Shown here piece after piece: positions 1 to 9,731 of a stretch of DNA of 18,192 nucleotides (position 1 is the first letter of the stretch; each line of letters opens with the position of its first letter). This DNA comes from Hemicentrotus pulcherrimus (taxonomy: Eukaryota > Echinodermata > Echinoidea > Camarodonta > Strongylocentrotidae), in contig BEXV01000453.1 in the NCBI GenBank assembly GCA_003118195.1, positions 41,123 to 59,314 on the forward strand. Reading direction: 5' to 3'. A model generated the notes under the pieces. The model was not told the origin of the DNA. It searched no databases and worked only from the letters and a program-made list of their open reading frames with translations. Made by a program: the position numbers and the translations under genes.

Positions 1-72
1 TTTTCCTCTCTCTCTCTCTCTCTTTCCCTCTTTATCTTTCTCTCTCTCTATCTCTCTCTCTCTCTCTCCTCC
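1..72. repeat. CT-rich microsatellite
   Basis: Almost pure pyrimidine on the plus strand, mostly CT dinucleotides interrupted by ttt, ccc and tta. It reaches the window edge, so its true length is unknown. The window ends in a similar CT tract. Confidence 0.95.
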
Positions 73-660
73 ATTCAGTTGTAAATATTTGCACTGGGAG
101 GCGAGGGGTTCACACTCGATCATCACTGATTTTAATTCGCCGGTTTTCAAGAAACCAATGGATAATGCTCGTCAAATATTTGGATAATCCACATACAGAC
201 CAGACATTTTCTACACCTCTCAGTACTCTCACCCAGTTTACCCATTCAATTTTCACCTGATAACCTGCACAGTATAAACAACTCCCAACCATTCTCACAA
301 CACCTCCTAAGCAGCAATCACATTCAATGCTACCAGAAAAGAGTATGAACCAAGCATAAAAATTTATAATCTCATTGCATATATCTTTTTTTTTAACGGA
401 ATACCATCAGTTGAATCACAATAAATATGTAATTGCAAGCTTCCCCAAAAGTTCATATAAGGGCCATATTAGGACTGAAAGTTATAACTTGTTTAAGATG
501 TTGGTTGTAAATGTGTCTTAATACTGTGGGTGCATGTAGGTCATATAGCCAAGGGAAACAAATCAAAGATGCAGAAATGCGATCCCCAAGCCAAGATATT
601 GCAACACTTCTACTGAAGTGTTGACGCTGGATCCATTTCTTGACTTTGTGTGCATGCATT
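73..660. other. Non-coding AT-rich stretch, nothing recognised
   Basis: I see no convincing exon, RNA gene or element here. Two ggataat words lie 23 bp apart near 160-190. A minus-strand open frame at 110-298 is of chance length and shows no family motif. Confidence 0.5.
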
Positions 661-666
661 ATTCAG

Positions 667-842
667 CGTTTCAACTTCCCTGGGATCTCAAAGGGATGAA
701 ATCAGCTCGTAAAGCTTACCAAGCCCGTTCCAGGAGAGATTCGAACTGTAACTCTAGCCCGGGCAGAAGTGGAGGAAAAACAAGGGAAAATGTTTCCGCA
801 AATATTGAGTTTGAAACTAATCCCACCCATATAAGTTCATAA
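667..842 (+). CDS. Candidate coding exon, unknown product (tentative)
   Basis: A frame is open after a fair splice acceptor (gcattattcag, AG at 665-666). It begins with two bases completing a codon and runs FQLPWDLKGMKSARKAYQAR and on to a stop at 840-842. The translation is basic, rich in Arg, Ser and Asn, with no recognisable domain. Possible donors at GT 709, 748 and 769 all leave one base of a codon, which matches the phase of the acceptor before 909, so a spliced continuation is possible. Alternatively the exon ends at its own stop, or a frameshift within 821-842 joins it to the next frame. The block is GC-richer than its flanks. Length alone is not significant and there is no homology evidence. 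Confidence 0.33.
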
Positions 843-908
843 ACGGTGCAAGTGCAGGGAGCCAATTTCAGAGCTGGGAAACGTTAGCTCCTACACCTGT
901 ATCCTTAG

Positions 909-1087
909 TAAATACAAGCATGAGACACCCCTGGCCAAAGGTGCGCGACTCACACCCAGTGGTGGTACCACTCCGGTTTCAAGGGAGCGCAAGAGAAATA
1001 TCGGATGCCGAAGAACTTTACACCAGGTGGCGCAATTACGAGCGCCGTCTGAGAGAGAGTGTAGCACCACCAGGGATAGCATCCTGA
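909..1087 (+). CDS. Candidate coding exon, possibly C-terminal (tentative)
   Basis: The best acceptor is a pyrimidine-rich run ending ccttag (AG at 907-908). The frame then continues through an ATG at 920 to TGA at 1085-1087. The frame is already open from 821, giving 88 codons. The translation is mixed and charged, with an aromatic/arginine-rich stretch (ISDAEELYTRWRNYERRLRE) that could form a helix. No family is recognised. The minus strand over 891-1082 is also open, so openness alone proves little. A weak donor (AGT/GTAGCA at 1060/1061) could splice it in frame to the acceptor at 1180. Otherwise it is a terminal exon. Confidence 0.35.
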
Positions 1088-1180
1088 TGCTGGCATGCCT
1101 AGGAGGGACAGTGATGCGATCATGTAATTATGATATGATCCGGTTATTATGATACATCAGATGCTCTTGCTTCCTCCTAG

Positions 1181-1328
1181 TCGCATCCCTCCAGGGATAG
1201 TTGCAATGAAGACACCACCACAGACGATGATGATGCAGTCACCATTGATCAAAGCCAGGGAAAGCCAATCTTCAGCTCAGATTCATCAGCGCATTGTCAC
1301 TGTCGCCCTGATGCTGATATATATATGA
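1181..1328 (+). CDS. Candidate coding exon after a strong acceptor, frame unresolved
   Basis: The acceptor is very good: gctcttgcttcctcctag, with AG at 1179-1180. Two frames stay open after it. One (codons from 1182) is basic and Gln/Met-rich and stops with TGA at 1326-1328. The other (codons from 1181) is acidic (EDTTTDDDDAVTIDQSQ) and stays open to TAG at 1574-1576. The second would join the 909 exon in phase if the weak donor after 1060 is used, across a 120-bp intron. I cannot choose between them, and the true feature could be a 3' UTR or no exon at all. The words ccagggatag at 1070 and 1192 are a small duplication flanking the proposed intron. Confidence 0.3.
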
Positions 1329-1336
1329 CACGCTGT

Positions 1337-1342
1337 AATAAA
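1337..1342 (+). terminator. Possible polyadenylation signal AATAAA
   Basis: A canonical hexamer in tgtaataaagttttcttt, followed at once by a T-rich stretch as expected of a cleavage and polyadenylation site. It lies about 250 bp after the stop at 1087. The hexamer is common by chance in AT-rich DNA, so the call depends on the exons upstream. Confidence 0.3.
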
Positions 1343-1634
1343 GTTTTCTTTCCATCTACACCGAGGCTCGATGTTTTAATCTCTTTCTTGATAGAGTTTG
1401 GCCGTAGGGAGTTATTAGATGAAAAGATAACTTGCTCTTATTTCATGAAAGGTCTCAAGTTCAATACTATTATACACCTTGAGTTCATTGGCATACATAC
1501 TGCAAAAAAAGATAATTACACCCCATGTCTTGATTTACTGCATTATCTTGCACCAGCAAGCAAAACTTGTTTTTAGCAAATATTTTTGTTAAGTTGTTAC
1601 AGGCAGCTATAAAAACAAGCTGCATATAAAAACA
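1343..1634. other. AT-rich flank, no firm feature
   Basis: A plus-strand frame stays open to 1576 but becomes AT-driven and shows no motif. From about 1609 a short direct repeat (tataaaaacaag, twice) leads into the tandem block that follows. Confidence 0.4.
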
Positions 1635-2225
1635 AGAGGCCCACAAGAAAAATCTTGTTTCTCTCAGGATATTGAACTTTACAACTTTTTTTCTGTCTGA
1701 AAAACAAGATAATGGGATCCGTGAGCTCTCTCACAAAGCTTTAATAGTCATGAAATATACATGCCATTCTTTGGTAACTCTTTTTTTCCCTTTATATTTT
1801 TGTAATATTGTCACTTACTCCTCAAATGTTTTCTTTGTAAAAAAAAAAGGGTATCCTCATATATTCTTCTCTTCAAAAACAATGTCATGTTTATTTCAGA
1901 ATACTGCACTTTATTTTTTTTTTTATTCTGACAATAAAAAGACAATAGAAAGATCCTCTCTCACAAAGATCTAATATTCAGGAAATATTCATGCCATTGT
2001 TTTGTCAACTTTATATTTCATAAATTCGACATACTCCTCACAATGTTTTACTTATAAATATAAAGATATTATATCCTAATAATACTCTTCCCTTCAACAT
2101 GAGAATCAGGAACTGTAGAAAATTCTGCATCTGGAAGAAAAAACAAGGTAATAGGAACAAGATAATAAGATCCTCTCTCACAAAGCTCTAATATTCATGA
2201 AATATTCCTGCCATTCCAGCAGTAT
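1635..2225. repeat. Three diverged tandem units of about 220-230 bp
   Basis: The anchor ctctctcacaaag followed by taat(a/t)tcatgaaatat and tgccatt recurs at 1726, 1956 and 2173, giving periods of 230 and 217 bp. Between anchors the copies share runs such as aacaagataat, tactcctca-aatgtttt and ctcttc-cttcaa. Copy 1 opens with aacaagaggcccacaagaaa, which includes a small hairpin (acaaga/tcttgt). Divergence by eye is roughly 25-35 percent, so the array is old. It may be a local tandem duplication or part of a dispersed family. Confidence 0.8.
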
Positions 2226-2244
2226 ATTTCACGCTACAGCTAGC

Positions 2245-2409
2245 ATGAAATCCACATCCTCCTATCACCATGGTGACACATCATTTGCTTGGACGCTCTC
2301 AGCTCCTCCTTTTCATCTAAGAATACGAAGTCTTCTTTATTTATGGTTTGTTGGTTGTGCGCTTGTTACCTTAATGGGTTTTGCTACGTGTTCATGTATG
2401 CTTCAATGA
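2245..2409 (+). CDS. Small ORF with a possible membrane segment (weak)
   Basis: An ATG at 2245 starts a 54-residue frame. Residues about 30-53 are strongly hydrophobic (SLLYLWFVGCALVTLMGFAT and on), resembling one transmembrane helix after a polar Ser/His-rich start. The region is slightly less AT-rich than its surroundings. No acceptor, donor or homology supports it, and T-rich DNA readily yields hydrophobic frames, so chance is the default. Confidence 0.15.
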   Translation: MKSTSSYHHGDTSFAWTLSAPPFHLRIRSLLYLWFVGCALVTLMGFATCSCMLQ

Positions 2410-3660
2410 ATTAACTTTGAATAATTATTGTCATTTCTTTAAAAGTAAAGGAGATGCTCACCATCTTTGAAACAAGAGGAAGCTGTATGGACTTTTTTCC
2501 CCCCATCGTTAGAAGACTTGATGGAAATGCAACAAACAGAGCAGATGATGGAAATTCGAATTGATTTATCTGAATAGATGATGTGGAAATGCAGACAGGA
2601 AAAGGAGTATTTGTACTGGGCAATATGCACAAGAACAGTGTTTGTGTATAAACAGAATTCTGAATAGGAAAATCTATATTGCAAAACAAAAAGATCTCAG
2701 TATCAACTATCAAGAGACATATAATTTTATGATCATGCACTTACATTTCTATCTTAGATTGAATGATAGGCAATATATCTATTGGCATCGATTCTGACAC
2801 AGCAACTTTTCACATACAGTATCCCCAGTAACAAGTTCAATCAACCAACTCTACCTTTTAGAGAACAGAAGGAAATACATAAAGATGACAACAAATAATG
2901 GTACGGAGGATGAGAGAGAACACTGCCATGGCAGCATTTTCCTAAATAATAGCACCCATTTCTTGAAAAACAATCAACTTTGGCATAAAAACAAGCTGTC
3001 ATCTTATCAGAAAATATCCTTATTATGATTCAAACAAAGGGTTTAAGACAATTTTCTTATAATGACCATCTGAGGGCTGACGGTCAAGTTTGTGCCGTTG
3101 CCTCAAAGCCAATTAAGAATTTTTAATTATTCTTCGACAAACTGTTTACCAAAAAACATCATTTTCAGTATCTTTTGGATTTGAAGGGGCCCCTCTTTCA
3201 ATATTAAAAGGATTGATGATAATGTCAAAGTAAAGGTTGGATGAAAATTAATAACAGAAGCTGTCATGTCCAGATGAATCGTGACAAGAGGCACGTCGGA
3301 CATTCCCATAATATTACTCCATCTTAAAATGGGTCCAGTGTTTGTACAGCTAGAATATAGGGCATGCAAATATTTGGTACAGCTAGCAGTCGGTCTCTAT
3401 CTTCTTTATTGTGTAGCTACATATCACTTCTATTTCAACTCATCCCTAAAACATATTTCATTTGTGGAGAGTAAGAAGGGTATTAAGTTATATTCTATTA
3501 TACAGATTTAATGCCCTTCTGGTTCTCAACAGACAATCTGACAGTACTGCACCTAGCCTGCCTGCTTTTCTACATTGTACTCCACACACAGATTCAAATT
3601 AATGACAATTTAATACTATGTATGCACACACATACATGTAGATATACTATCAAAATTCAC
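2410..3660. other. AT-rich non-coding DNA
   Basis: Nothing recognisable. The open frames at 2411-2740, 3127-3369 and 3281-3511 overlap on opposite strands and lack motifs or a splice context. A short acaca/acatgta-rich patch lies near 3620-3645. Confidence 0.5.
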
Positions 3661-3972
3661 AATACTCTGTTTTCCTTTTTTTAGAGCTCTTTTTAAATCA
3701 TCAACAAAACAGTGCCCTTTGAGAAAGATTCAGGGGCCATTGGCTATTTCAGTAGCATCAGTAGCCAAGATGCCCTGTAAACCCATATATTGTTTAACTT
3801 TGTTCAACACTTAAAAAATGCTATGTCCAACTTTCTTACCATATGCATACAGATACTGAATCAGCTGGTTTCAAGATACCGGTAAGACTTTTTCATCTCC
3901 CAGCTCCTTCAATATCAGTCTAATATTTAGGTCTCTCAAAATTATTGCTGTCTAGAAAGATGCGTCATCATT

Positions 3973-3994
3973 GGGGGGGGGGGGGGGGGGGGGN
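3973..3994. repeat. Poly-G run of 21 followed by an ambiguous base
   Basis: Twenty-one consecutive G then n. The n probably marks a base-calling or assembly failure at the homopolymer, so the real length is uncertain. A minus-strand frame crossing it translates to polyproline and is not a gene. Confidence 0.95.
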
Positions 3995-4900
3995 CTTAAC
4001 AGCATTGGCCAGAAAATGTAAAACACACACACTGCAACCCCTTGTTTGCCCAGTGATTTTCTACAAATATGAGAGGCAAATTTGGGATAGCTTTTCAACT
4101 GACCACTGGTAGTAGAACTATATAGATATTGCACTGAAGAAGTTCTACTCACATTTCCTCGACTATGTTTACTTGTTAAAAGTGTTATCTTTCTCTTAAT
4201 TGGTGTTTAGCTATATAACTGAAATTCATTGCATTTCAGGGAGCTTTCAACCATGTTTATCGGATTGATGTAATTAATCTGTCAAATGATTTCCATGTTG
4301 GATGTGATGTTTTCTCTGCTTGTATTCTACTTTACTTGATATCAACAACATAAAGATGCATCAACATTATGCATGGTGTGTTATGCTATACAGGATGGTA
4401 TAAAAACATATTGACCTATACTCAGTGCTCAATGTCAGATAAACCTCTGGCAAATATGACAATTATTCTAAAGGAATTAACAAAATTCAGAGAAATAAGT
4501 ATTGGTTGGAAAATTTTGCTTATATTCTACCAAAACATCCCTTATTAATCACCAGTGCAATGTGGAAGTAATCAATTTCATTATAATGAAATAATACTGG
4601 ATATTTCCTTTCGATATGCTGAATATTTTAAATTGATTTTAAAAATGATTTTTTGGTTAGCATATAATATTTTCAAAGAAAGATATTGGAGGCACGTCAA
4701 CTTCCATGTTTAGTTATATAATTAATTCCTATGTAATGGAATTCGTTGCTGATGTTTTGTAAGTCTCGGCATCATTTCACAAAACCGTTGATGTTTGTAT
4801 ACACATTTAACACACATTTCAATGAAATATCAGCAAACTTATACTTAAAATGGTTTCATGAAACAATGCCCTGGTGTCAGTCTTGTCAGTATGGCTTGGG
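3995..4900. other. AT-rich non-coding DNA
   Basis: I see no gene, RNA or element. The ORF at 4746-4937 is short and has no motif. Confidence 0.5.
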
Positions 4901-4923
4901 GAGTGTGAGGAGCGTTCCTTGCC

Positions 4924-5247
4924 ATGGATGTAGCTAATACTTGTCCTGAAAGGCAACCCAAACCAGGCTCCATGGTCCTCCAACTGATCCTTGAGATCGG
5001 GTCAAGAGACGTATAGGAGATGGACTCCAGCTAGAAAGATTATATCAAGCTCGAGATCTTCGCTTCTAGGCAATGTGAAACGTATCGCATGGAACTCATC
5101 GGAGTGCTGTCTTTCAAGGAGGCGTTTCCTCAGCTATTAAAGCCCCACTGCACTACTTATAGCTACATGCGCCCTCTATTTGGCAAACAATGCCTAATCG
5201 GTGACCATTGGTCCCCCATGGTCCCCTTTTTTCTTATGTTAAATTGA
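4924..5247 (+). pseudogene. GC-richer block with one frame broken by two TAG stops (weak)
   Basis: From ATG 4924 one frame runs to TGA 5245-5247, interrupted only by TAG at 5014 and 5032. The second part, from 5035, is open for 70 codons and reads as mixed globular-looking sequence (for example YRMELIGVLSFKEAFPQLLK). A GT directly before the first stop (GAC/GTATAG at 5010/5011) could be a donor. This could be a decayed ORF, two exons, a remnant of a mobile element, or chance. A single frame with few stops over 108 codons is not rare at this base composition. No protein family was recognised. Confidence 0.18.
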
Positions 5248-5857
5248 GAGCTGATTTGAGGAGATAACCAACTGTCAGTGACCATGCAGAGAGGTCTAAT
5301 CCCTCCTGGCCAAACTAGTGCAGATGGGTTTTAAATACTCTAATTTGCTGAGCTATATGCGCTGAACTACAGACTGTATAATGCATATTGTGATACATTG
5401 TATGCTTTATATCCTTGTCTGGGAGAAAGGCATTTTGTCTACATTGTTTCTCTCCACCCAGGAATAAGATGGGTATCCAGAACATCTTAAAATAGCAGTC
5501 ATGCCCCGTAATATGTGGACACAATTTCTACAACATCCTTCTCATCTCAAACTTCATTACTTCTTTGAGGTAAAGCACCCAGCGCACAAGATATAGAGGA
5601 TGAGATTTACATGTACAAAGACGCACCACATTATAGTTCACAAAGTCACATAGTACCCCTCCAATCTGGATTCTTTTGATTGTGTGCTGAGGTCATCTGT
5701 CACATAAGTGAGATCCCAGGGCGGGATAATTTCAAAAGCCCTTCATATAATCTAACCTAATCACTCTTACTCACAAAGGAATACCCTTTATCATCAAATT
5801 ATGTCGTTAAATAATTCTCCTTCACTCCCTGACCTCAAAGCATTTGAGATATGCTTA
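5248..5857. other. Non-coding stretch, nothing recognised
   Basis: No supported feature. The minus-strand frame at 5315-5524 has no motif. A gggataat word near 5722 and ctaatc words near 5750 are isolated homeodomain-like matches. Confidence 0.45.
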
Positions 5858-6060
5858 CTCCAATCCCATTAATTTTGCAATCTTTTCTTTACTTGGACTG
5901 TAATTGGTGTAGTTTCTTAATTCTAAACCCTTAGAGATTCAAAGACTCCAATCTCATTAATTTTAATGTCTAATAAAACCCTCTGCTGGTCTCATTTATC
6001 TTTAAATTTGCCAGATTCTATGTCTTAAACTTCATTAATTTTACATTCTTTTATTCTTAT
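5858..6060. repeat. Three degenerate copies of an approximately 80-bp AT-rich unit
   Basis: The word cattaatttt occurs at 5867, 5955 and 6033, spaced 88 and 78 bp. The first two are preceded by actccaatc and the third by cttaaactt. All are followed by T-rich sequence. Similarity outside the core is patchy, so this is a weak tandem array. Confidence 0.45.
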
Positions 6061-6076
6061 GATCGTTATAGGTCAC

Positions 6077-6160
6077 ATCGTTCCTTCCTCCTCTCTTCAC
6101 TCTCTCTTTCTCTTTCTTCCCCTCTTTTTATGACTTCCTGTTTTCGTCTTTTCTTTTTAT
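6077..6160. repeat. Pyrimidine-rich tract
   Basis: Over about 80 bases the plus strand is nearly all C and T, with ctctctttctcttt runs. It ends near a cag at 6179-6181. It could act as a splice polypyrimidine tract, but no coding frame follows. Confidence 0.7.
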
Positions 6161-8440
6161 ATCCTCGATTCAATATGCCAGTTTTCTCATTATACCTCCA
6201 TACAGACATTCCCAAATGAAATAACAAACGCTTGAACACAGTACGTTAACCATTTAAAACAGTTGAAACATAACAAAATCAAAATGAAACTTACCCATCT
6301 TGCTTCATTCGATTCAGTATCCAAAATAACATCCTAATAATTTGGGACTAAATTTGACCATCGTCTGATGGTGTTTTGTTGATTTCAAGTTGTGCTCTAA
6401 CAAAGACTCATTTCATTTCATCCCAACACTGAAAGCACTTTTTTAATGATTTTGAATGGCTTCACTGTGAACAAGTATGAAAAGGCCATATGTTCTTATT
6501 CATTCACTCATTTCACTGCATTATTTGACTTGAAGCAATTAACCAAATATGGCAAAACCCATTACTTCATGACCTTAAAAAACACCAGAGATTCTAAGAT
6601 AAATCCAGCTTTCACAAATAAGGGTGGAAATCTTCACAAATACAAATACCAGGCTGTTTTGGTAGCCGAGATGACGTGCTATTCCTTTCACGTTCTGGTG
6701 CCAAAGTCCCCATACAAGTACGAAAATTGCTTTATTAGAACAAATTACTTGTGATTGTATTGACCGCATTTCAAAATGCCTGCCATGCTTCGTTTGTTCT
6801 GTGTTCCTCTTTTAGAATAGTGCAATAGTCTCAAATTGACCAAAGTTGCACTCTCAAGAATGACTTCTGTATCAACCTTTTTTTTTCTTTTTCATTTACT
6901 CATAAGACTTAAATCTTTCAAAAAACTCATCATAGTCCATATCTAAATAAATTTTCATCAATATGGCCAAACTATTCATCTTCTAAAATTTATATTAAAA
7001 ACATATATTGTTGTTACTCATAGGTGACTCCCTATTAAAACCTCATACTTGCCTAAAAAGTAATATTGTTAGTTGATGAGCTAAGCATATTCAACATTCT
7101 AAAACATACTGATTGATTACAAACAAAAAGTTCTAGCAAAGTTTGCAAACAGATAAACCCTGTTTAAACTATAATCAAGCATACATGTACACTAAAAGAA
7201 TCCCTAAACTACAGACTGAACTCATACAAATATCTTTAAAAGTCTACCAATGCTGTTCATAACTCCTTGCTAGTCTGAGTCACAGTCGACCACATTTATT
7301 CTGTACAACCAGGCATCAACTGGAGCGTCTGTTTTCCTCAGACTAACCCTAGCTTTCTCACACAATAAATCAACCTCCTGCTAGCTAGTCGACCTTCATT
7401 CAAGTCAGAAATCTTAAATCAATCTTTCCAATTATGACACAGTTAATATAACCACTTTGGTATTTCATAATTTGTTTTGGAAATGCATGGCCCATTCATA
7501 AGGTAGCCGCCCATACAAAGGACTTGCTTGAGAATGGCTACCGTAAGTCCATTCATCCAAGTGTATGACTTTACCGGGCTTCGTAACTTAGCAGAAAGGA
7601 ACTGCTTTGTGGCTGGGTGTCTAAATTGTGATAGATTAGGTAGGAAACTATTTGGGGGTGATTTCAGATTATTAATGTTAATTCACCAAGGAGTGATTTC
7701 AAAAAAAAAATTTTGATCACAGGAGCTCAACCTTGACCTTAAATGGCACTGTAAAAGGCATATGATATTTCCCAAGTACCTATTTTTAGTCATAATTGCT
7801 GTGGATAGCTTTCAAGAATGGTTACTTAGTAGCTACCCCATCACCTATAAATTACATGCTCTTTACAAAAAGTTTAATAACTAGTTTGGCAGTATAATTG
7901 CTTTGCATTTTTATGGCTTGAAAGGTGTACATACTACTTTTTGAGGAGACATGAAGACCCTTTAATTTGACTACGCTTGTAGACTTGTATAAAAGACCCT
8001 ACTTGTCGTTAGATCATGGTACTCCTTTCAAACCATGCCCACTTTGCCATCTTGAAAAGGTTTTTCCTCCGACTGAGTACTCATATATTATCCATGTAAT
8101 TACAAAAAGAATAGTAGTATTGTTTGTCTTTTATGCCTTTTTGCCTTCAAAGAATAGAGCGTTAATTTATCAAAGGCAAAATTGCACATGCATTGGCAAA
8201 AGGGAAATTAGTATCGACTCCCAAGTCAAAGATCTCTAATTACAACTAATTATAAGTAGATCTAATAAAAATCTGCTCCTATAACTACATGTCGAGTATT
8301 AGAAGGGAGGGCATGCTTAATTGTGTTTGTAAATATTGGGCCCTGGATCTATTTAGGCTCGAAGTGAAAAATCAAAATTTCCTTTTGTATATTCTTTGCA
8401 CTCTTTGCAAGGCTGTGACTAGCTGTTTGGATATTAAACA
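6161..8440. other. AT-rich non-coding DNA, about 2.3 kb
   Basis: No exon, RNA or element can be supported. A gtaagt on the minus strand near 6290-6295 and one on the plus strand at 7543 are isolated donor matches. ORFs at 6446-6754, 6575-6769, 7528-7716 and 7967-8239 are of chance length. An extended nuclear-receptor half-site (tttaaggtca on the minus strand, near 7733-7742) is a single match. Confidence 0.5.
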
Positions 8441-8468
8441 TGAATTATTTCTCCTTGTGTTTTCCTAG

Positions 8469-8515
8469 GCGTTATTACCAGATTAACAAGCTTTTCACAG
8501 CTACATTTTTGAGCT
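8469..8515 (+). CDS. Candidate small internal exon
   Basis: A strong acceptor (ctccttgtgttttcctag, AG at 8467-8468) is followed by 47 bp ending at a fair donor (gagct/gtaata). One frame is open across it, after one base completing a codon: RYYQINKLFTATFLS. It ends one base into a codon, matching the acceptor phase of the candidate exon at 8941 across a 425-bp intron. The exon is very short and unproven. Confidence 0.27.
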
Positions 8516-8940
8516 GTAATATTGTTTTTTCCTGAATTGAAATCAGTTTCTAATGTTCATTTATACTTTACACAAACTATGAAGAGTATCAAAAACAACC
8601 CAGTCAATCAAAAATATGATGTTCTTAAGCTGCTTATGTCTAAAGGGGAATTAGATTCTCTTGAAGAGCTCCAGCCTAAATCCTCTCAAACATTATCCAT
8701 TATAGTTCTCAAATCCTTTGGCTACATAACTTCACCTGTACAAACCAAAACAACGTTGAATTACTCACTTCACTTACTTCCCCCAAAAGAAAACAGATTA
8801 CTATCCTGCAGTCAATGGATTTGGTACCAACTTGTAAGATTTGCCCAGAACACCTGCGACTTTTGAACGCTCCTGCTAACACCCAACCGCCGCGGCGAGG
8901 GTTCTTTCTAATGCTTCGTGCCTAATCTCTTTTCTCCCAG

Positions 8941-9045
8941 ATTTCCCGATCAAACATCAAGATGTAAAATCTGAGGAACTGCCCCGGCCAGTCCCCGGAA
9001 TAGATTCCACTACTTATAAAACATGCTGGAATGTTCAGACGTTGG
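8941..9045 (+). CDS. Candidate internal exon, unknown product
   Basis: A strong acceptor (ctaatctcttttctcccag, AG at 8939-8940) and a good donor (ttgg/gtaaat at 9045/9046) bound 105 bp, a multiple of three. Only one frame is open from end to end, phase 1 at both sides. It reads FPIKHQDVKSEELPRPVPGI then DSTTYKTCWNVQTL. The block has clearly more CpG and GC than its surroundings. If the donor is not used, the frame runs on to TAA at 9075-9077, so a terminal exon is an alternative. I do not recognise the family. The TATAAAA at 9015 falls inside codons and is not read as a promoter. Confidence 0.42.
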
Positions 9046-9560
9046 GTAAATTTGAACATAGTTTGGAACGATAACCTTGCCCAGGTGACCTTTTAATTTA
9101 ATGCTCTGACGGAATGCTAATGTAGCATGCCGTTGCTATAGTAACAAAACAGGTCCTGCGTAATGTAATTTCAAGTTTCCAAACTCTGATGCTACATCAC
9201 AGCATGGTATGATTATTTTTGACACTCCGCTCGGAGAACAGCTCACAACATTCGGTAAATGTTTACAAATGCCAATTTGATATCCTATTTCACACTTGAG
9301 CAGAAGTCAAGGTGTAATTGAAATAAGATCAATGATACATTATAAGGAAACTGCAATATAGGATAAAAAAAATTAAATTATTGCATGGTTAAAATAAGCA
9401 TTAAAATTAAAATACCAGCATTAAAATTACAAAACTTGAGGTGGTAATATGAAAGCTGATGACGCAAGTAATACATTATACATGTTATCTGCTCACGGTT
9501 GTGACAGAACAAATTTTCTAAAGCTAAATCATTGCCACTGTGCAGAACAATTCAACTTAG
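9046..9560. other. Putative intron, GC-richer at its start
   Basis: The first 200 bases keep the raised CpG content of the exon before them and hold an E-box (caggtg, 9083-9088), the X-box-like palindrome at 9132 and inverted words atgtagcat (9120) and atgctacat (9189). A small hairpin ctccg/cggag lies near 9225-9236. From about 9300 the sequence is plain AT-rich DNA. Confidence 0.35.
9132..9145. promoter_or_regulatory. X-box-like palindrome (RFX-type site)
   Basis: gttgctatagtaac fits the animal X-box consensus RYYNYY-AT-RRNRAC at every position. RFX factors bind such sites, often near ciliary genes. It lies 87 bp after the candidate exon. A single motif match is not proof of binding. Confidence 0.3.
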
Positions 9561-9568
9561 AATAGAAA

Positions 9569-9590
9569 ATATATATTATATATATATAAT
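9569..9590. repeat. AT dinucleotide tract
   Basis: An alternating AT run of about 22 bp, self-complementary, broken by one tt. Confidence 0.85.
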
Positions 9591-9731
9591 GTATACATCC
9601 AACACTGTTAAAGCTTGGTCAACTGTGGGTATTTTAACTCCATTGATGACAAAGAGGTGACATCTACAAGCACTATATAATTACCATTATCAACATCAGT
9701 ATCATTACATTTCTTATTATCATAATTTCAG

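Noticed and set aside
110..298. Minus-strand frame with a faint reverse-transcriptase look (IIHWFLENRR)
   Set aside because: No catalytic motif or neighbouring RT segments; the resemblance covers only a few residues.
737..747. Reversed tRNA B-box-like word agattcgaact suggesting a SINE
   Set aside because: No A-box at the right distance on the minus strand, and the word falls inside a plus-strand candidate exon.
1021..1033. CTCF-like core accaggtggcgc
   Set aside because: It lies within a candidate coding frame and one core match is not enough to call an insulator.
3685..3776. Exon-like segment after ctttttttag and before cct/gtaaac
   Set aside because: Short, AT-rich, and such pairs are expected by chance in T-rich DNA; no phase partner found.
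6296..6360. Minus-strand segment ending at a perfect gtaagt donor
   Set aside because: Several gtaagt words are expected by chance in 18 kb and the frame has no acceptor or motif.
8522..8866. 114-residue plus-strand ORF, one of the longest in the window
   Set aside because: AT-driven composition and no motif, and it would fall in the proposed intron between 8515 and 8941.
9015..9021. TATAAAA as a core promoter
   Set aside because: It falls within in-frame codons of the exon candidate at 8941-9045.
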